DNA from: Synechococcales cyanobacterium GL140_1_metabinner_5_sub
GTDB taxonomy: Bacteria; Cyanobacteriota; Cyanobacteriia; Cyanobacteriales; Chamaesiphonaceae
Assembly: GCA_025359065.1 (NCBI GenBank)
Contig: JANYHM010000007.1
Coordinates: 1-64,000 of the forward strand
Direction: 5' to 3'
Length of the DNA: 64,000 nucleotides
Made by a program: the position numbers and the translations under genes. The notes beneath the pieces were generated by a model that searched no databases, had not been told where the DNA came from, and saw only the letters and a list, made by a program, of their open reading frames with translations. Each line of letters opens with the position of its first letter. The stretch's first letter is position 1. Positions 58,301 through 63,924 of the stretch are shown here, one piece after another.

Positions 58301-58412
58301 GCGTTTGGGTAAGCACACTGTCAATGGCTTCTGGTAAATACTGAGCGCTATTGTACGCTGGAATAATTACAGAAATCATGACGTTGCTTAAATTATGGGA
58401 CGAAATTTTCAT
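46362..58412 (-). CDS. Hybrid GT2-NRPS-PKS-aminotransferase megasynthase (4016 residues)
   Basis: One frame encodes in order: a family 2 glycosyltransferase (about 12-260; DDGSTDG, FLDSDD, LEDIDL), a linker, adenylation A1 (397-905; IIYTSGSTGKPKG), carrier T1 (Ser about 954), ketosynthase (1020-1445; Cys about 1192, His about 1327 and 1367) and acyltransferase (Ser in GHSIGE about 1634, with HAFH as in malonyl types). Then come ACP (Ser about 1967), a class III PLP aminotransferase (2130-2610; Lys in TYGKVVGGG about 2435), condensation (HHIICDG about 2836), A2 (3160-3670), T2 (Ser about 3699) and thioesterase (GYSFGG about 3830). All key residues seem intact. There is no KR, DH or MT domain, and no C domain before A1. 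The A1 pocket fits Thr and the A2 pocket fits Val. Start is ATG at 58412, or 58379. Confidence 0.93.
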   Translation of the reverse strand: MKISSHNLSNVMISVIIPAYNSAQYLPEAIDSVLTQTHSGCEIIVVDDGSTDGTKIVCARYLNEECSTVKYVYQDNQGLPAARNRGVEASSGKYLVFLDSDDCLLPSAIEIGLQALQEHPEAGYVFGRYLYQLARTDGTFITENTFEHQPPIASYASILADQHRTQCACVMFRREVFEAVGGYNRELWALEDIDLLLRIAQNFPIYYHQQIVSEYRIRDQNMSSKSAAMLVGAVYGHRLQRSYVEQHPEYAKAYIEGEQVWIKLFGDRILYDVIGLAQQGAWIEALGLVKLVLNYDPHTKIIDQEVYAVAGETLFAQLQQSDIQLVGAASSPDLQTLFVLETSGEAIFNPQVFDLAVINQLNEYFQQNLAGITTRSKKNTPDQQHLLERRPYQDYPQSKCIHQLFEAQVALTPQAIAVVFEEQQLTYGELNDRANQLAHYLQTTQHVGIETLVGISVERSLEMIVGLLGILKAGGAYVPLDPAYPEDRLAYILADAQVTVLLTTKDLVGSFTAYAGSLVCLDQDWPKISVAPTGNLASNLASAVTPDNLAYIIYTSGSTGKPKGVLIPHSNVGRLFEATQDWYHFDRSDVWTMFHSYAFDFSVWEIWGALIYGGKLVVVSFAVSRSPQEFYDLLQREQVTVLNQTPSAFRQLQRVATSTQDDQLSLRLVIFGGEALDLQSLTPWFAKYGDVQPQLVNMYGITETTVHVTYRPISAADLQENSGSVIGCPIPDLELYILDEELQQVAVGVAGEMYVGGAGVARGYLNRPELTAERFIQHPGLVQQKSGKLYKTGDLARYLPNGDIEYLGRIDNQVKLRGFRIELGEIEAVINQQPTVAEAVVMVREDQPGDQRLVAYVVAALPLNITELRDSLKQQLPGYMVPAAFMKIESIPLTTNGKIDRLSLPQPENIGIEPVNFVAAGNSIEANLTKIWAEVLQLEQVGVVDNFFDLGGNSLLGLRVITQIQEQFELKVSVVRLYQYSTIRSMGQYLAKAIEDVQKSPSASGSQESCNLDQSSQKLSDTGIAVIGMVGRFPGANSVDELWENLCAGKEAITFFERDEISEIVDPALLDDPNYVRAKGVLAGAELFDAGFFQISAREAEMMDPQARIFLELAHQALENAGYAVEEDNKIGVYAGSADNTYFERHLSGRSEILDRFGEFQTHLVNDRDYLPTKASYKLNLKGPSISISTACSTSLVAIIQAYHGLLNQQCDVALAGGVSIMPPQNTGYLYQEGSIFTPDGHCRPFDANAQGTSFNNGAGIVVLKRLAEAIADGDKVYAVIKGVGINNDGSDKVSFTAPSISGQVGAILQAQQTAGVDPASISYIEAHGTATPIGDPIEVEALTQAFRTKTAAKQFCGIGSIKSNLGHLTAAAGVAGFIKTVLALYHRQIPPSINFDRPNPYIDFANSPFYVNSQLRDWPAMETPRRAGVSSFGGGGTNAHVILEESLVTRPSSPSRPYQLLLLSGKTTTAIEQLTTDLRDYLLRNPDQNLADIAYTLQQGRKRFQQRRFVVCQNAPEAIANLTTLPPHLTSTRNQEHSSTDVVFMFPGQGSQYVNMGINLYRQEPVFQQAVDSCAEILQPLLEQDIRELIYAANDSDQLAQTRYTQPALFTIEYALAKLWQSWGIQPTAMVGHSIGEFVAACLAGVFSLADALKLVAARGQLMWDLPAGSMLSVRMPVAELEPRLPAEISIAAINSRSLCVVSGTTTAIEQLQQALAADEIVCKMLYTSHAFHSAMMEPIVAPFAKLVASMPLSLPQIPFVSTTTATWITNEQATDPNYWAAHLRQPVRFADAVQTLWQHNPSFVLLEVGPRQVLSTLARQQAPLPSKDLPRQIAIASQGNSSEENQDWQSLMQAIGQLWLAGITIDWQKFYAGEQRQRLPLPTYPFEKQRFWIEPLPAKTSSDFPATSIIPPQNLPSNSIMPAPSSTPEPRSIRLLPLITAVLQDTAGIEISDADYRSTFLELGLDSLSLTQVALALKKKFKVQVTFRQLLEEYSTIANLVQLIDQQLPPEAFLAATNSFEPPAITASSVLTALPIDETLSAINNLPIINPVNISSSSNIGVINQGARGAIESLVQQQLQIMARQLELLGGSGTSTSLPVTVASIPSQPAPPANADHNGNGKGNLSKPAIEQPEDPPVKAPAPGTKINRSFDHSLTAEQQAILQQIIARYVARTATSKQQAQEHRRYLADPRTVSGFTPWLKEMVYPIVTKRAKGSRLWDEDDNEYIDLTNGFGLNFFGWSPDFITDALKAQLDRGIEIGPQTALAGKVAKMITELTGMERVAFCNTGSEAVMAAFRIARTVSGRDRVVLFADSYHGTFDEVLVRGGANLKSLPAAPGLMPTAVENILVLEYGSDNALATIREYADEIAAVIVEPIQSRHPQLQPREFLQELRKITAQSEIALIFDEVVNGFRVAQGGAQEFYGIRADIATYGKVVGGGLPIGILTGSSKYMDALDGGFWQFGDDSIPEIGVTFFAGTFVRHPLALAAVEAVLTKLKAGGGELQTALANKAKYLVNELIEHFKLVGAPINVEYCSSFFYLTFPPTEAYGSLLYYLLREKGIHIWEFRPCFLTLAHSDADIEQILWAFKVCLAEMQSAGFLSGAGNAVVINQNLPPQPGAKMGKDRDGNPAWFIADPERAGKYLQVQLSQSNSIPETAAAMESSGQSDLSRSVREAESAKNIASSNYKSVDFAPFAEGEILLTAPATESQKEIWLSVQMSEQANLACLLSQSLRLQGQLNLPSLQQAFQLLIMRHESLRTTFSGDGSTILIAKSIDQSFAAIDLSGLDDQLQAQKIDQYIKQSISEPFNLQSSPLFRVDILKLSEQEHFIIFTIHHIICDGWSLGVIMSEIAELYSALNKGVEHNLDQPEHFSEYAFLEQAKIDSLEIAKTEDYWLNKFAQLPPIVDLPADYQRPLVRTFNSACENYTLSASLVEKLKQLGIKNGSSLTTVMLVAFEVFLSKLTGQTKLVVGVPTSGQTTTGKYNLVGHCVNFLPLYSNVDNNSNFSEYLRARNSSILDDYDHQEFTFGSLLQKLAVPRDASRIPLITAVFNIDLDSGSPNDFDRLKVESSLNRGAFSTFEFFLNGASTANGQIALDCQYNTNLFSGDTIQRRLSEFASLLTHIVEQENQPISHLSLLSSAAAQQLLVEWNQTQVDYPQQCIHQLFEEQVAINGAAIALVFQQEQLTYAELNQRANHLANYLLTLGVQADELIGIAIERSIETIVGILGILKAGAAYLPINLAYPPERVAFMLENADVSVLLTKQALVEKLPPHQLQILCLDTDWLKIATTSSTNPPSIAKPENLAYVMYTSGSTGLPKGVCIPHRGVVRLVKSAQYTDFDHQQVFLQLAPVSFDAATFEIWGSLLNGAKLVLFPSDKPSLAELGQVIRQQQITTLWLTAGLFHLMVDERIEDLQTLQHLIAGGDILSLPHVQKVLSTLKCRLVNGYGPTENTTFTCCHPITANSLVASVPIGRPIANTQVYILDALLQPVPIGIAGELYIGGDGLACGYLKLPELTAEKFIPNPFTGSAKLYRTGDLARYLPNGDIEFLGRIDNQVKIRGFRLELGEIEAALSQHPGLREVIVIDREDHPGDKRLVAYLVINQPPDPPTDQELRTFLRSKLPDYMIPAAFVTVDNLPLTLNGKVDRRALPIPTYQRQDVTEQAAPRDDVEIQLTAIWQRLLGVKNISIQDNFFELGGHSLIAVRLFAEIEQIWGQNLPLATLFQQQTIKQLASVLRQEEWKAPWSSLVLIQAGEAQPPLFCVHPVGGNILEYYTLAHYLGQERPIYGLQSQGLDGKQQPLQSIEDMASHYIQELQTVQPHGPYFLTGYSFGGLVAFEIAQQLQTAGEEIGMLALLDSSAPNLPSRRPSLMQSLGIHFSNLRQLTPQEQSSYISDRLAYRFSSKNEEDFLAKSLYKLEDLTPQLLNVLNCNIQAGESYTAKKYPGKMMLFRCQVQDLEHYLHPEFGWPDLVDGGVDIHPIPGPHFRMLKEPRIQFLAAELKLYLQKISMELKSLN

Positions 58413-58568
58413 GGTCGGAGAATATATTTTTCAATACTCACAACTAATTGATCAACATAAATCGGGAGGATATTAAAAGAGTATTTAGCTCTTAAAGTGT
58501 ATTAGTGTCTACTAATCAGTTTCTTAACATCATACTAAGAACTTCAGATTTGTCATCCTAATTATTTT

Positions 58569-59300
58569 TCAATAAGCACCTTCTGCCGACAAGACCACTT
58601 TAACTGATTTCAACAAAATCTTGATGTCAAGCCAGATAGACCAGTTTTTGATGTACTGAACATCAAGTTCAATTACCCGGTCAAAGTTCACAACGTTCGA
58701 TCGGCCGGAAACCTGCCACAGACCAGTGATGCCGGGTAAAACTTCGTATCTGAAAAAATAATGGTCAGCAAAGTTGTTTACATCTCGCATATTGAAAGGG
58801 CGAGGGCCAACCAAACTCATTTCGCCCCTAATGACATTGATCATTTGGGGTAGCTCATCTAGGCTAGAGCGGCGTAGTAGCCTGCCAAAACGAGTGATTC
58901 GTGGATCATTCTTGATTTTGAAGCTAACCCCATCCTTAATTTCATTTAGGTGCTCTAAACTTTTCTGCAACTTCTCTGCATCGTTTTGCATAGTACGAAA
59001 CTTCCAGATCTTGAACTTTTTACCATGAAATCCCATCCGAGTTTCTTTGTAAAATACTGTACCAGGAGAATCGAGCTTAATAATTATGGCTATCAACAAA
59101 TACAAAGGAGAGAAAAGCACAATAAAGAATGCCGCCAAACAAAAATCCATTAACCGCTTGACAAAATAGCCTTTAGCTACGTTGGCGATACCATATATTA
59201 CTTCCCACCGCGGCCCCTTAGTAAGGAGCGATTTTTGTAAGCGGATAGCCTTAATTACTTTGTATCCAGAAAACTTGGTAGATGAATAAGATTGCATCAT
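58569..59300 (-). CDS. Polyprenyl-phosphate sugar-1-phosphate transferase (short WcaJ/PglC type)
   Basis: The enzyme starts lipid-linked glycan synthesis by moving a sugar phosphate to polyprenyl phosphate. It has one hydrophobic segment (LAAFFIVLFSPLYLLIAIII) and the catalytic block KLDSPGTVFYKETRMGFHGK, KIWKFRTM, LRRSSLDELPQMINVIRG, MSLVGPRP and LPGITGLWQVSGRS. The first ATG at 59300 (MMQSYSSTKFSGYK) is chosen. The frame is open up to a TTG at 59366. The 243-residue product lacks the four-helix N-terminal part of long WcaJ enzymes. It is the first gene of the minus-strand cluster. Confidence 0.92.
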   Translation of the reverse strand: MMQSYSSTKFSGYKVIKAIRLQKSLLTKGPRWEVIYGIANVAKGYFVKRLMDFCLAAFFIVLFSPLYLLIAIIIKLDSPGTVFYKETRMGFHGKKFKIWKFRTMQNDAEKLQKSLEHLNEIKDGVSFKIKNDPRITRFGRLLRRSSLDELPQMINVIRGEMSLVGPRPFNMRDVNNFADHYFFRYEVLPGITGLWQVSGRSNVVNFDRVIELDVQYIKNWSIWLDIKILLKSVKVVLSAEGAY

Positions 59301-60195
59301 GGCGTGATACCTGATTGTCTCAAATAATGTTTTTAAAAAATGCCAAAAACAACTACTAAGACACAAACTGTAAATGATAAATCAGATTTTTCGAGGCCAT
59401 GCCAATTTAAAGCTCTCAAAAAAGTCTTTGTCTGTCAATTTCAGTCATAAAAAATAACGATAATTTTAATGCTGACCCTGAAAAGTAGTGTTTTCTCTGC
59501 ACGCTATTATTATTGGCTGAAGTAGGCTGATACTGTCAATAGAAAATAGCAGATTGCGACTTTCTGCGTAGATTATTATCTTGAGCCATTTAGAGGTCTG
59601 GATCCTGTTTTGAACAGTAGGTGATCAAGGTAACTACTATAAATTTAAAAAATGTAAAGCAAAATCAGGGCAAAGCCGTGCTCAGAATAGAGATGAGTTA
59701 AGAAACTACCTTGAAATAACCATAAAATATTTTCTTTGGTATCCACATCTGCCTGAACGCAACAACGCCATCATCGCTAGACTTAATCCCCACAAGGTTT
59801 TCGAGCCAAATCTTTTGGTCAAACAGTACTCTAACTTCAGCTAACACCATCCAAAGATCTTCATGCCAGTTAGTTTCTGGACACCGTTGACGACTACAGA
59901 TCTACTTTTTAGGTGATTCAAATCTTTGTGATTTGTGAAATTTATCTTGTTTTAATGTGAGTAAAATCACAAGTATTCTGGTCAAGAATAAAGTCACTGA
60001 CAAATTCTAATGATTATGCAGAGGTACTCTACCTCTAAAGTACTTAGACTTCATTCTTACAAGAACGGTTCCAGTTTGGATATAGCCTCAGCAATTTGGC
60101 TCGTTTTTTTGGGAACCCCTCTCCAATATTGAGCGCCTGCCTCAGGTGAAACCCTCGCAGCACTAGAAGGAATTGGGGTGAGGGTCTTTCACTAA
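59301..60195. other. Gene-poor region upstream of the glycan/NRPS cluster
   Basis: About 895 bases without a firm gene. It is AT-rich near the sugar transferase start, where the cluster promoter should lie. It holds an orphan minus-strand frame at 59698-59901. Bases 60110-60190 (ACCCCTCTCC to GGGGTGAGGGTC) resemble a degenerate dispersed repeat, but no second copy is seen in the window. Confidence 0.5.
59698..59901 (-). pseudogene. Orphan reading frame upstream of the sugar transferase
   Basis: The minus strand is open for 67 codons and ends with TAA at 59698-59700. It reads NWHEDLWMVLAEVRVLFDQK, then GIKSSDDGVVAFRQMWIPKK, with protein-like composition. The only ATG, at 59850, would give 50 residues and has no good ribosome site. 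It may be the tail of a decayed gene. The family is not recognised. Confidence 0.35.
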
Positions 60196-60228
60196 AAACC
60201 GCGTCCTAAATTATTTAGGACGCGGTTT
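60196..60228 (-). terminator. Terminator of the tRNA-Thr gene
   Basis: AAACCGCGTCCTAAA and TTTAGGACGCGGTTT form a perfect 15-base stem with a three-base loop. On the minus strand it is followed by TTTTTAG. It lies 10 bases after the tRNA 3' end. Confidence 0.9.
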
Positions 60229-60238
60229 CTATTAATAA

Positions 60239-60310
60239 GCTGGTGGACAGACTCGAACTCCCGACCGGCTGATTACAAATCAGCTGCTCTACCAACTGAG
60301 CTACACCAGC
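60239..60310 (-). tRNA. tRNA-Thr (anticodon UGU)
   Basis: On the minus strand the 72 bases fold into a full cloverleaf. The acceptor is GCTGGTG/CACCAGC, the D stem GCTC/GAGC, the anticodon stem GCTGA/TCAGC with loop TTTGTAA (anticodon TGT), and the T loop TTCGAGT. The T stem GGGAG/CTGTC has one G-G mismatch in its middle. CCA is not encoded. A strong terminator follows. Confidence 0.95.
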
Positions 60311-60523
60311 AAACTTTTCTAAGCATATCATACCCTGTTCCAATCGACCACTCCCAAAAAAATAAATTACTTGGCCAGATCAGAATTGATCGTGTAAAAA
60401 CCGCAGTGGTAGAGTCCACACACCCACTCGTCCACCTAAAATCTACAGATGAATTTTGGCTCTTTACTTGGGATCTGGCTTTCTACTAGAATGAAAGGCT
60501 CGATATTTTTACAGGAATCAAGA

Positions 60524-61552
60524 ATGCACTGGTGGCAGAAAATTTCGCAAAGATTGGGCTTCAGCAAATATTTTGTTATTTTAGGCTGCCTACTGTTCCT
60601 TGGTTTACATAGCTGCGCTCAAAATACCGTAGAGATTGTCTTGGTTTCTAACAGCGTCACCAAAACCGCCTACCAGCAAATTACCGATAAGTTTGCCGAA
60701 CAGTGGCAAAAAGACCATAAGCAAACCGTGATATTTAGCCAAAGCTATGGTAGCTCTGGTGCCCAGACCCGATCGGTAATTGCTGGCTTAGAAGCTGATG
60801 TGGTGGCTTTAGCTCTAGAACCAGATATCAACAAAATTCAAGCAGCCAAAATTCGAGGTATTCCTTTGATTCAGCCGGGATGGCAAACAGAGTTTCTGGG
60901 TAGTTCGATCGTCAGTAAATCGGTAATAGCCTTAGTCACTCAGCCAGGAAATCCCCAACAAATCAAATCCTGGTCAGACCTGCTGCGTCCAGGGCTAAAG
61001 ATTATTACCACCAACCCCAAAACTTCTGGGGCAGCTCGCTGGATCTTTTTGGCACTGTGGAACGGTCTAGATAATCCGACGGAGGCTAAGATGCAGCAAA
61101 TTTATCAAAACAGCGTGGTTTTAGCTAAAGATGCCCGCGAATCCAGTGACGTGTTTTTCAAACAGGGTCAGGGGGATGTGCTGTTGACCTATGAAAATGA
61201 GGCTATTTTAATTGCTAAAAAAGGCGAAAAGTTAGATTACCTGTCACCGCCACTGAATATTTCGATCGATCTGCCAGTGGCAATAGTAGATGCTAACGTA
61301 GATAAACATGGCAACCGGGCAGTAGTCGAGGCATTTGTGAAGTATTTGTTCGAGACAACCGCTCAGCGGGAATTTGCCAAAGTGGGTTTTCGATCGATTC
61401 TACCCGCAGTCCAAAAAGAATTTGCCCAACAGTATCAACCGCTTACGAATGCGGCAAATGTCCAAAAGCTGGGCGGCTGGTCTGTCATTCAAAAACAGTT
61501 TTTTGCTGATAATGCCATGTTTGATCGGATTGAAAGGAACTTAAAAAAATGA
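60524..61552 (+). CDS. sbpA: Sulfate-binding lipoprotein of an ABC transporter
   Basis: The 342-residue protein (start MHWWQKISQRLGF at 60524) has a lipobox LHSC after a hydrophobic segment. It then shows the sulfate-binding fold: LVSNSVTKTAYQQITDKFAE, SQSYGSSGAQTRSVIAGLEA, TTNPKTSGAARWIFLALW and DVLLTYENEAILIAKK. It captures sulfate outside the plasma membrane. The frame is open to 60449, but the later ATG fits the signal peptide. Its stop overlaps cysT by four bases. Confidence 0.92.
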   Translation: MHWWQKISQRLGFSKYFVILGCLLFLGLHSCAQNTVEIVLVSNSVTKTAYQQITDKFAEQWQKDHKQTVIFSQSYGSSGAQTRSVIAGLEADVVALALEPDINKIQAAKIRGIPLIQPGWQTEFLGSSIVSKSVIALVTQPGNPQQIKSWSDLLRPGLKIITTNPKTSGAARWIFLALWNGLDNPTEAKMQQIYQNSVVLAKDARESSDVFFKQGQGDVLLTYENEAILIAKKGEKLDYLSPPLNISIDLPVAIVDANVDKHGNRAVVEAFVKYLFETTAQREFAKVGFRSILPAVQKEFAQQYQPLTNAANVQKLGGWSVIQKQFFADNAMFDRIERNLKK

Positions 61553-62391
61553 CCCAGCTCGCCGTAGTTAATCGCAAAAAATCTCCTGGCCTATATAGAT
61601 CTTGGCCTTGGCGGATTACCATTAGCTATTTAATAGTGATGTTGCTATTGCCGATCGCGGCTTTGTTGGTTAATGCTGCTGCTATTAATCCTCAAGACTT
61701 TTGGGCGAAAGCCACTAGCCCGATCGCTCTCTCTGCTTATGAAGTAACTTTTGTCACAGCTTTAGGTACAGCATTAGTCAACGGAGTGTTTGGCACCTTA
61801 ATTGCTTGGGTCTTAGTTCGCTACGATTTTCCTGGTAAAAAGATTATTAATGGCATTATCGATTTACCTTTTGCTCTACCAACTTCAGTAGCTGGTCTGA
61901 CTTTAGCGACTATTTATAGTCCCAAAGGTTTGATTGGTGGCATGTTGGCTCCTCTAGGAATTAAGATTGCTTTCACTCGTTTGGGCGTAGTGATTGCCAT
62001 GCTATTTGTATCGTTGCCTTTTGTGGTGCGTACTTTGCAGCCAGTGCTAGAAGAAATGGAAAAAGAAACAGAAGAAGCTGCCTGGAGCCTTGGAGCTACA
62101 CCGAGTCAGACTTTTTGGCAGGTAATTTTACCGCCTTTGATGCCTGCTATTTTAACTGGCGTGACATTGGGGTTTTCCAGATCTGTAGGAGAATATGGTT
62201 CGATCGTGATGGTATCGGCTAATCGCCCTTTTCAAGATTTGATTGCTTCGGTGCTGATTTGGCAGAGTTTAGAAAGCTACGATATTGTGGGTGCAACGGC
62301 AATCGGCACTGTACTGCTGCTAATTTCTTTAGTACTGCTATTGCTGATCAACTGGCTACAAGCCTGGGGACAGCGCTATAGTCGCAAGTAA
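61549..62391 (+). CDS. cysT: Sulfate ABC transporter permease CysT
   Basis: The 280-residue permease has about six helices and the ABC coupling motif EEAAWSLGATPSQTFWQVILPP. TTISYLIVMLLLPIAALL-like and DLPFALPTSVAGLTLATIYS segments fit CysT. It pairs with SbpA and the distant CysA. Sulfate importers normally have a second permease CysW encoded next, but the next gene here is sigC on the other strand. Confidence 0.92.
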   Translation: MTQLAVVNRKKSPGLYRSWPWRITISYLIVMLLLPIAALLVNAAAINPQDFWAKATSPIALSAYEVTFVTALGTALVNGVFGTLIAWVLVRYDFPGKKIINGIIDLPFALPTSVAGLTLATIYSPKGLIGGMLAPLGIKIAFTRLGVVIAMLFVSLPFVVRTLQPVLEEMEKETEEAAWSLGATPSQTFWQVILPPLMPAILTGVTLGFSRSVGEYGSIVMVSANRPFQDLIASVLIWQSLESYDIVGATAIGTVLLLISLVLLLLINWLQAWGQRYSRK

Positions 62392-62489
62392 ACCTTGCCC
62401 ATCAATAATTTTTGCCAAGAAAATCTGGATTGTCAGTGAGAAATGTTCTTTTCTATAAAATTAACCGCAAACTGGCACAATGAATAGCG

Positions 62490-62600
62490 ATGAAATTAGG
62501 CGAAACTGCTCTGGCCTTGTGGCAAAGTTACTTGCAACGACAAGACCAGGCAGAAGAGGCGATCGCCAACTGCGACTTCGCTAAATTAGCCCAGAACTAG
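62490..62600 (+). CDS. Very small hypothetical ORF or gene fragment
   Basis: ATG at 62490 opens 36 codons (MKLGETALALWQSYLQRQDQ, then AEEAIANCDFAKLAQN). It has coding-like amphipathic composition. The stop falls within a short direct duplication AGCCCAGAACT AGCCCAGAACT, so the end may have been altered. It may be a micro-gene or the start of a truncated one. Confidence 0.35.
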   Translation: MKLGETALALWQSYLQRQDQAEEAIANCDFAKLAQN

Positions 62601-62607
62601 CCCAGAA

Positions 62608-63924
62608 CTAGCTAAGAGTATCTAAATAGTCTCGCACTCGATTACGACGTTTGGGTTGACGAAGTTTTTGTAGTGCCTTAGATTCTATTTGGCGCACTCT
62701 TTCCCGCGAAAGATCTAGAATGCGACCAATATCAGCCAACGAATAGGAGTCATCGTGACCCAAGCCAAAACGCAGACCAATTACTTCCCGTTCCCGTTCA
62801 GTGAGATCAGCCAAAAGCTGCAATAGTTCACCATGAAGCGACTCACGCATTAATAGCTGCTCAGGAGAAATCTCCTCGGCTTCTAACAGATCACCTAGTT
62901 CAGTATCTTTGTCTTTGCCAACCTTGACATCTAAAGAGATCGATCGGGGCACCCGCATTAAGACTTCTTGCACCTGTGCCGGAGTCATATCTAAATGCTT
63001 GGCCACTTCTTCTAGTTTCGGTGGAACACCACCTTGAGTAAGCTGGCGCTGTACCTTGCGGATTTTGTTGAGCTTTTCGGTAATGTGAACTGGCAGGCGA
63101 ATATTGCGGCTCTGGGTGGCCAAAGCACGAGTGATACCTTGACGAATCCACCAATAGGCATAGGTACTAAATCGATACCCCTTAGTGGGGTCAAATTTTT
63201 CTACTGCCCGCTCTAAGCCCATGGTGCCTTCTTGAATTAGATCTAAGAGTTCTAAGCCCCGGTGCTGATATTTTTTAGCTACAGATACGACCAAGCGCAA
63301 ATTGGCCTTAATCATGTGTTCTTTGGCTTGAATACCCCGAGTTTGAATTTCTTCTAACTCCACCAAAGAAACCTGCGAAATTTCGGCCCAACGTTGCCGA
63401 CCCACAGCCAACTGTGGTTTAAGGATATCTACATCAATACCCACTGCCGTTGCCCAGCGCTCTGGAGAAGGTCGATGACCAAGTTGAGCTGTCAATTGCT
63501 CTCGAATAGTCATCAAGCGCACAAACATTTCAATGATACCGTCGTTGCTTTCACCCGACTGCACTGCAATAGCCGCAGTATTCCGCTGTTCTACTATTTG
63601 CAAATAGCGCTGTACTGCTTGAGATTCACTAACTTCTTCGTCTCTATTTAAAAGTTTAACCTTGCCAATTTCTTGCAGGTAAAGACGCACTAAGTCCTTA
63701 CTGTAAGACATTTTAGCTTTAGGAATAGCTTCTTCATTTTCCTCATCATCTGCTAAAAGATCCACCCATTCTTCGGACAGCTCTTCTTCATTTAGATCAA
63801 TGCTGCTAATTGTTTCTTCTAGGACTAATTCTTCTTCATCATCATCGACAACATCAGAAACTATTAAAGCTTCTGGTGTTGATAAATCTTGATATTTAGC
63901 TAACAAATCGGGGGTGGTTGCCAT
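62608..63924 (-). CDS. sigC: RNA polymerase sigma factor, group 2, SigC-like
   Basis: The sigma-70 protein (438 residues from MATTPDLLAKYQDL at 63924) has an acidic N terminus. Region 1.2 is KDLVRLYLQEIGKVKLLNRD, region 2 is RLVVSVAKKYQHRGLELLDL and FDPTKGYRFSTYAYWWIRQG, and region 4 is YSLADIGRILDLSRERVRQI. LYLQEIGKVKLLNRDEEVSE and the GLERAVEKFDPTKG form fit the cyanobacterial SigC type better than the principal SigA. The frame opens at 63975, but the later ATG is more like the family. Confidence 0.85.
   Translation of the reverse strand: MATTPDLLAKYQDLSTPEALIVSDVVDDDEEELVLEETISSIDLNEEELSEEWVDLLADDEENEEAIPKAKMSYSKDLVRLYLQEIGKVKLLNRDEEVSESQAVQRYLQIVEQRNTAAIAVQSGESNDGIIEMFVRLMTIREQLTAQLGHRPSPERWATAVGIDVDILKPQLAVGRQRWAEISQVSLVELEEIQTRGIQAKEHMIKANLRLVVSVAKKYQHRGLELLDLIQEGTMGLERAVEKFDPTKGYRFSTYAYWWIRQGITRALATQSRNIRLPVHITEKLNKIRKVQRQLTQGGVPPKLEEVAKHLDMTPAQVQEVLMRVPRSISLDVKVGKDKDTELGDLLEAEEISPEQLLMRESLHGELLQLLADLTEREREVIGLRFGLGHDDSYSLADIGRILDLSRERVRQIESKALQKLRQPKRRNRVRDYLDTLS

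Noticed and set aside
46362-58412. Idea that the megasynthase is two genes joined by error
   Set aside because: All domains are in one frame with normal linkers, and no stop or frame change is seen between GT2 and A1.
60110-60195. Possible riboswitch before the sulfate genes
   Set aside because: The segment lies upstream of the tRNA on the other side of its terminator, and no known fold such as SAM or similar is seen.
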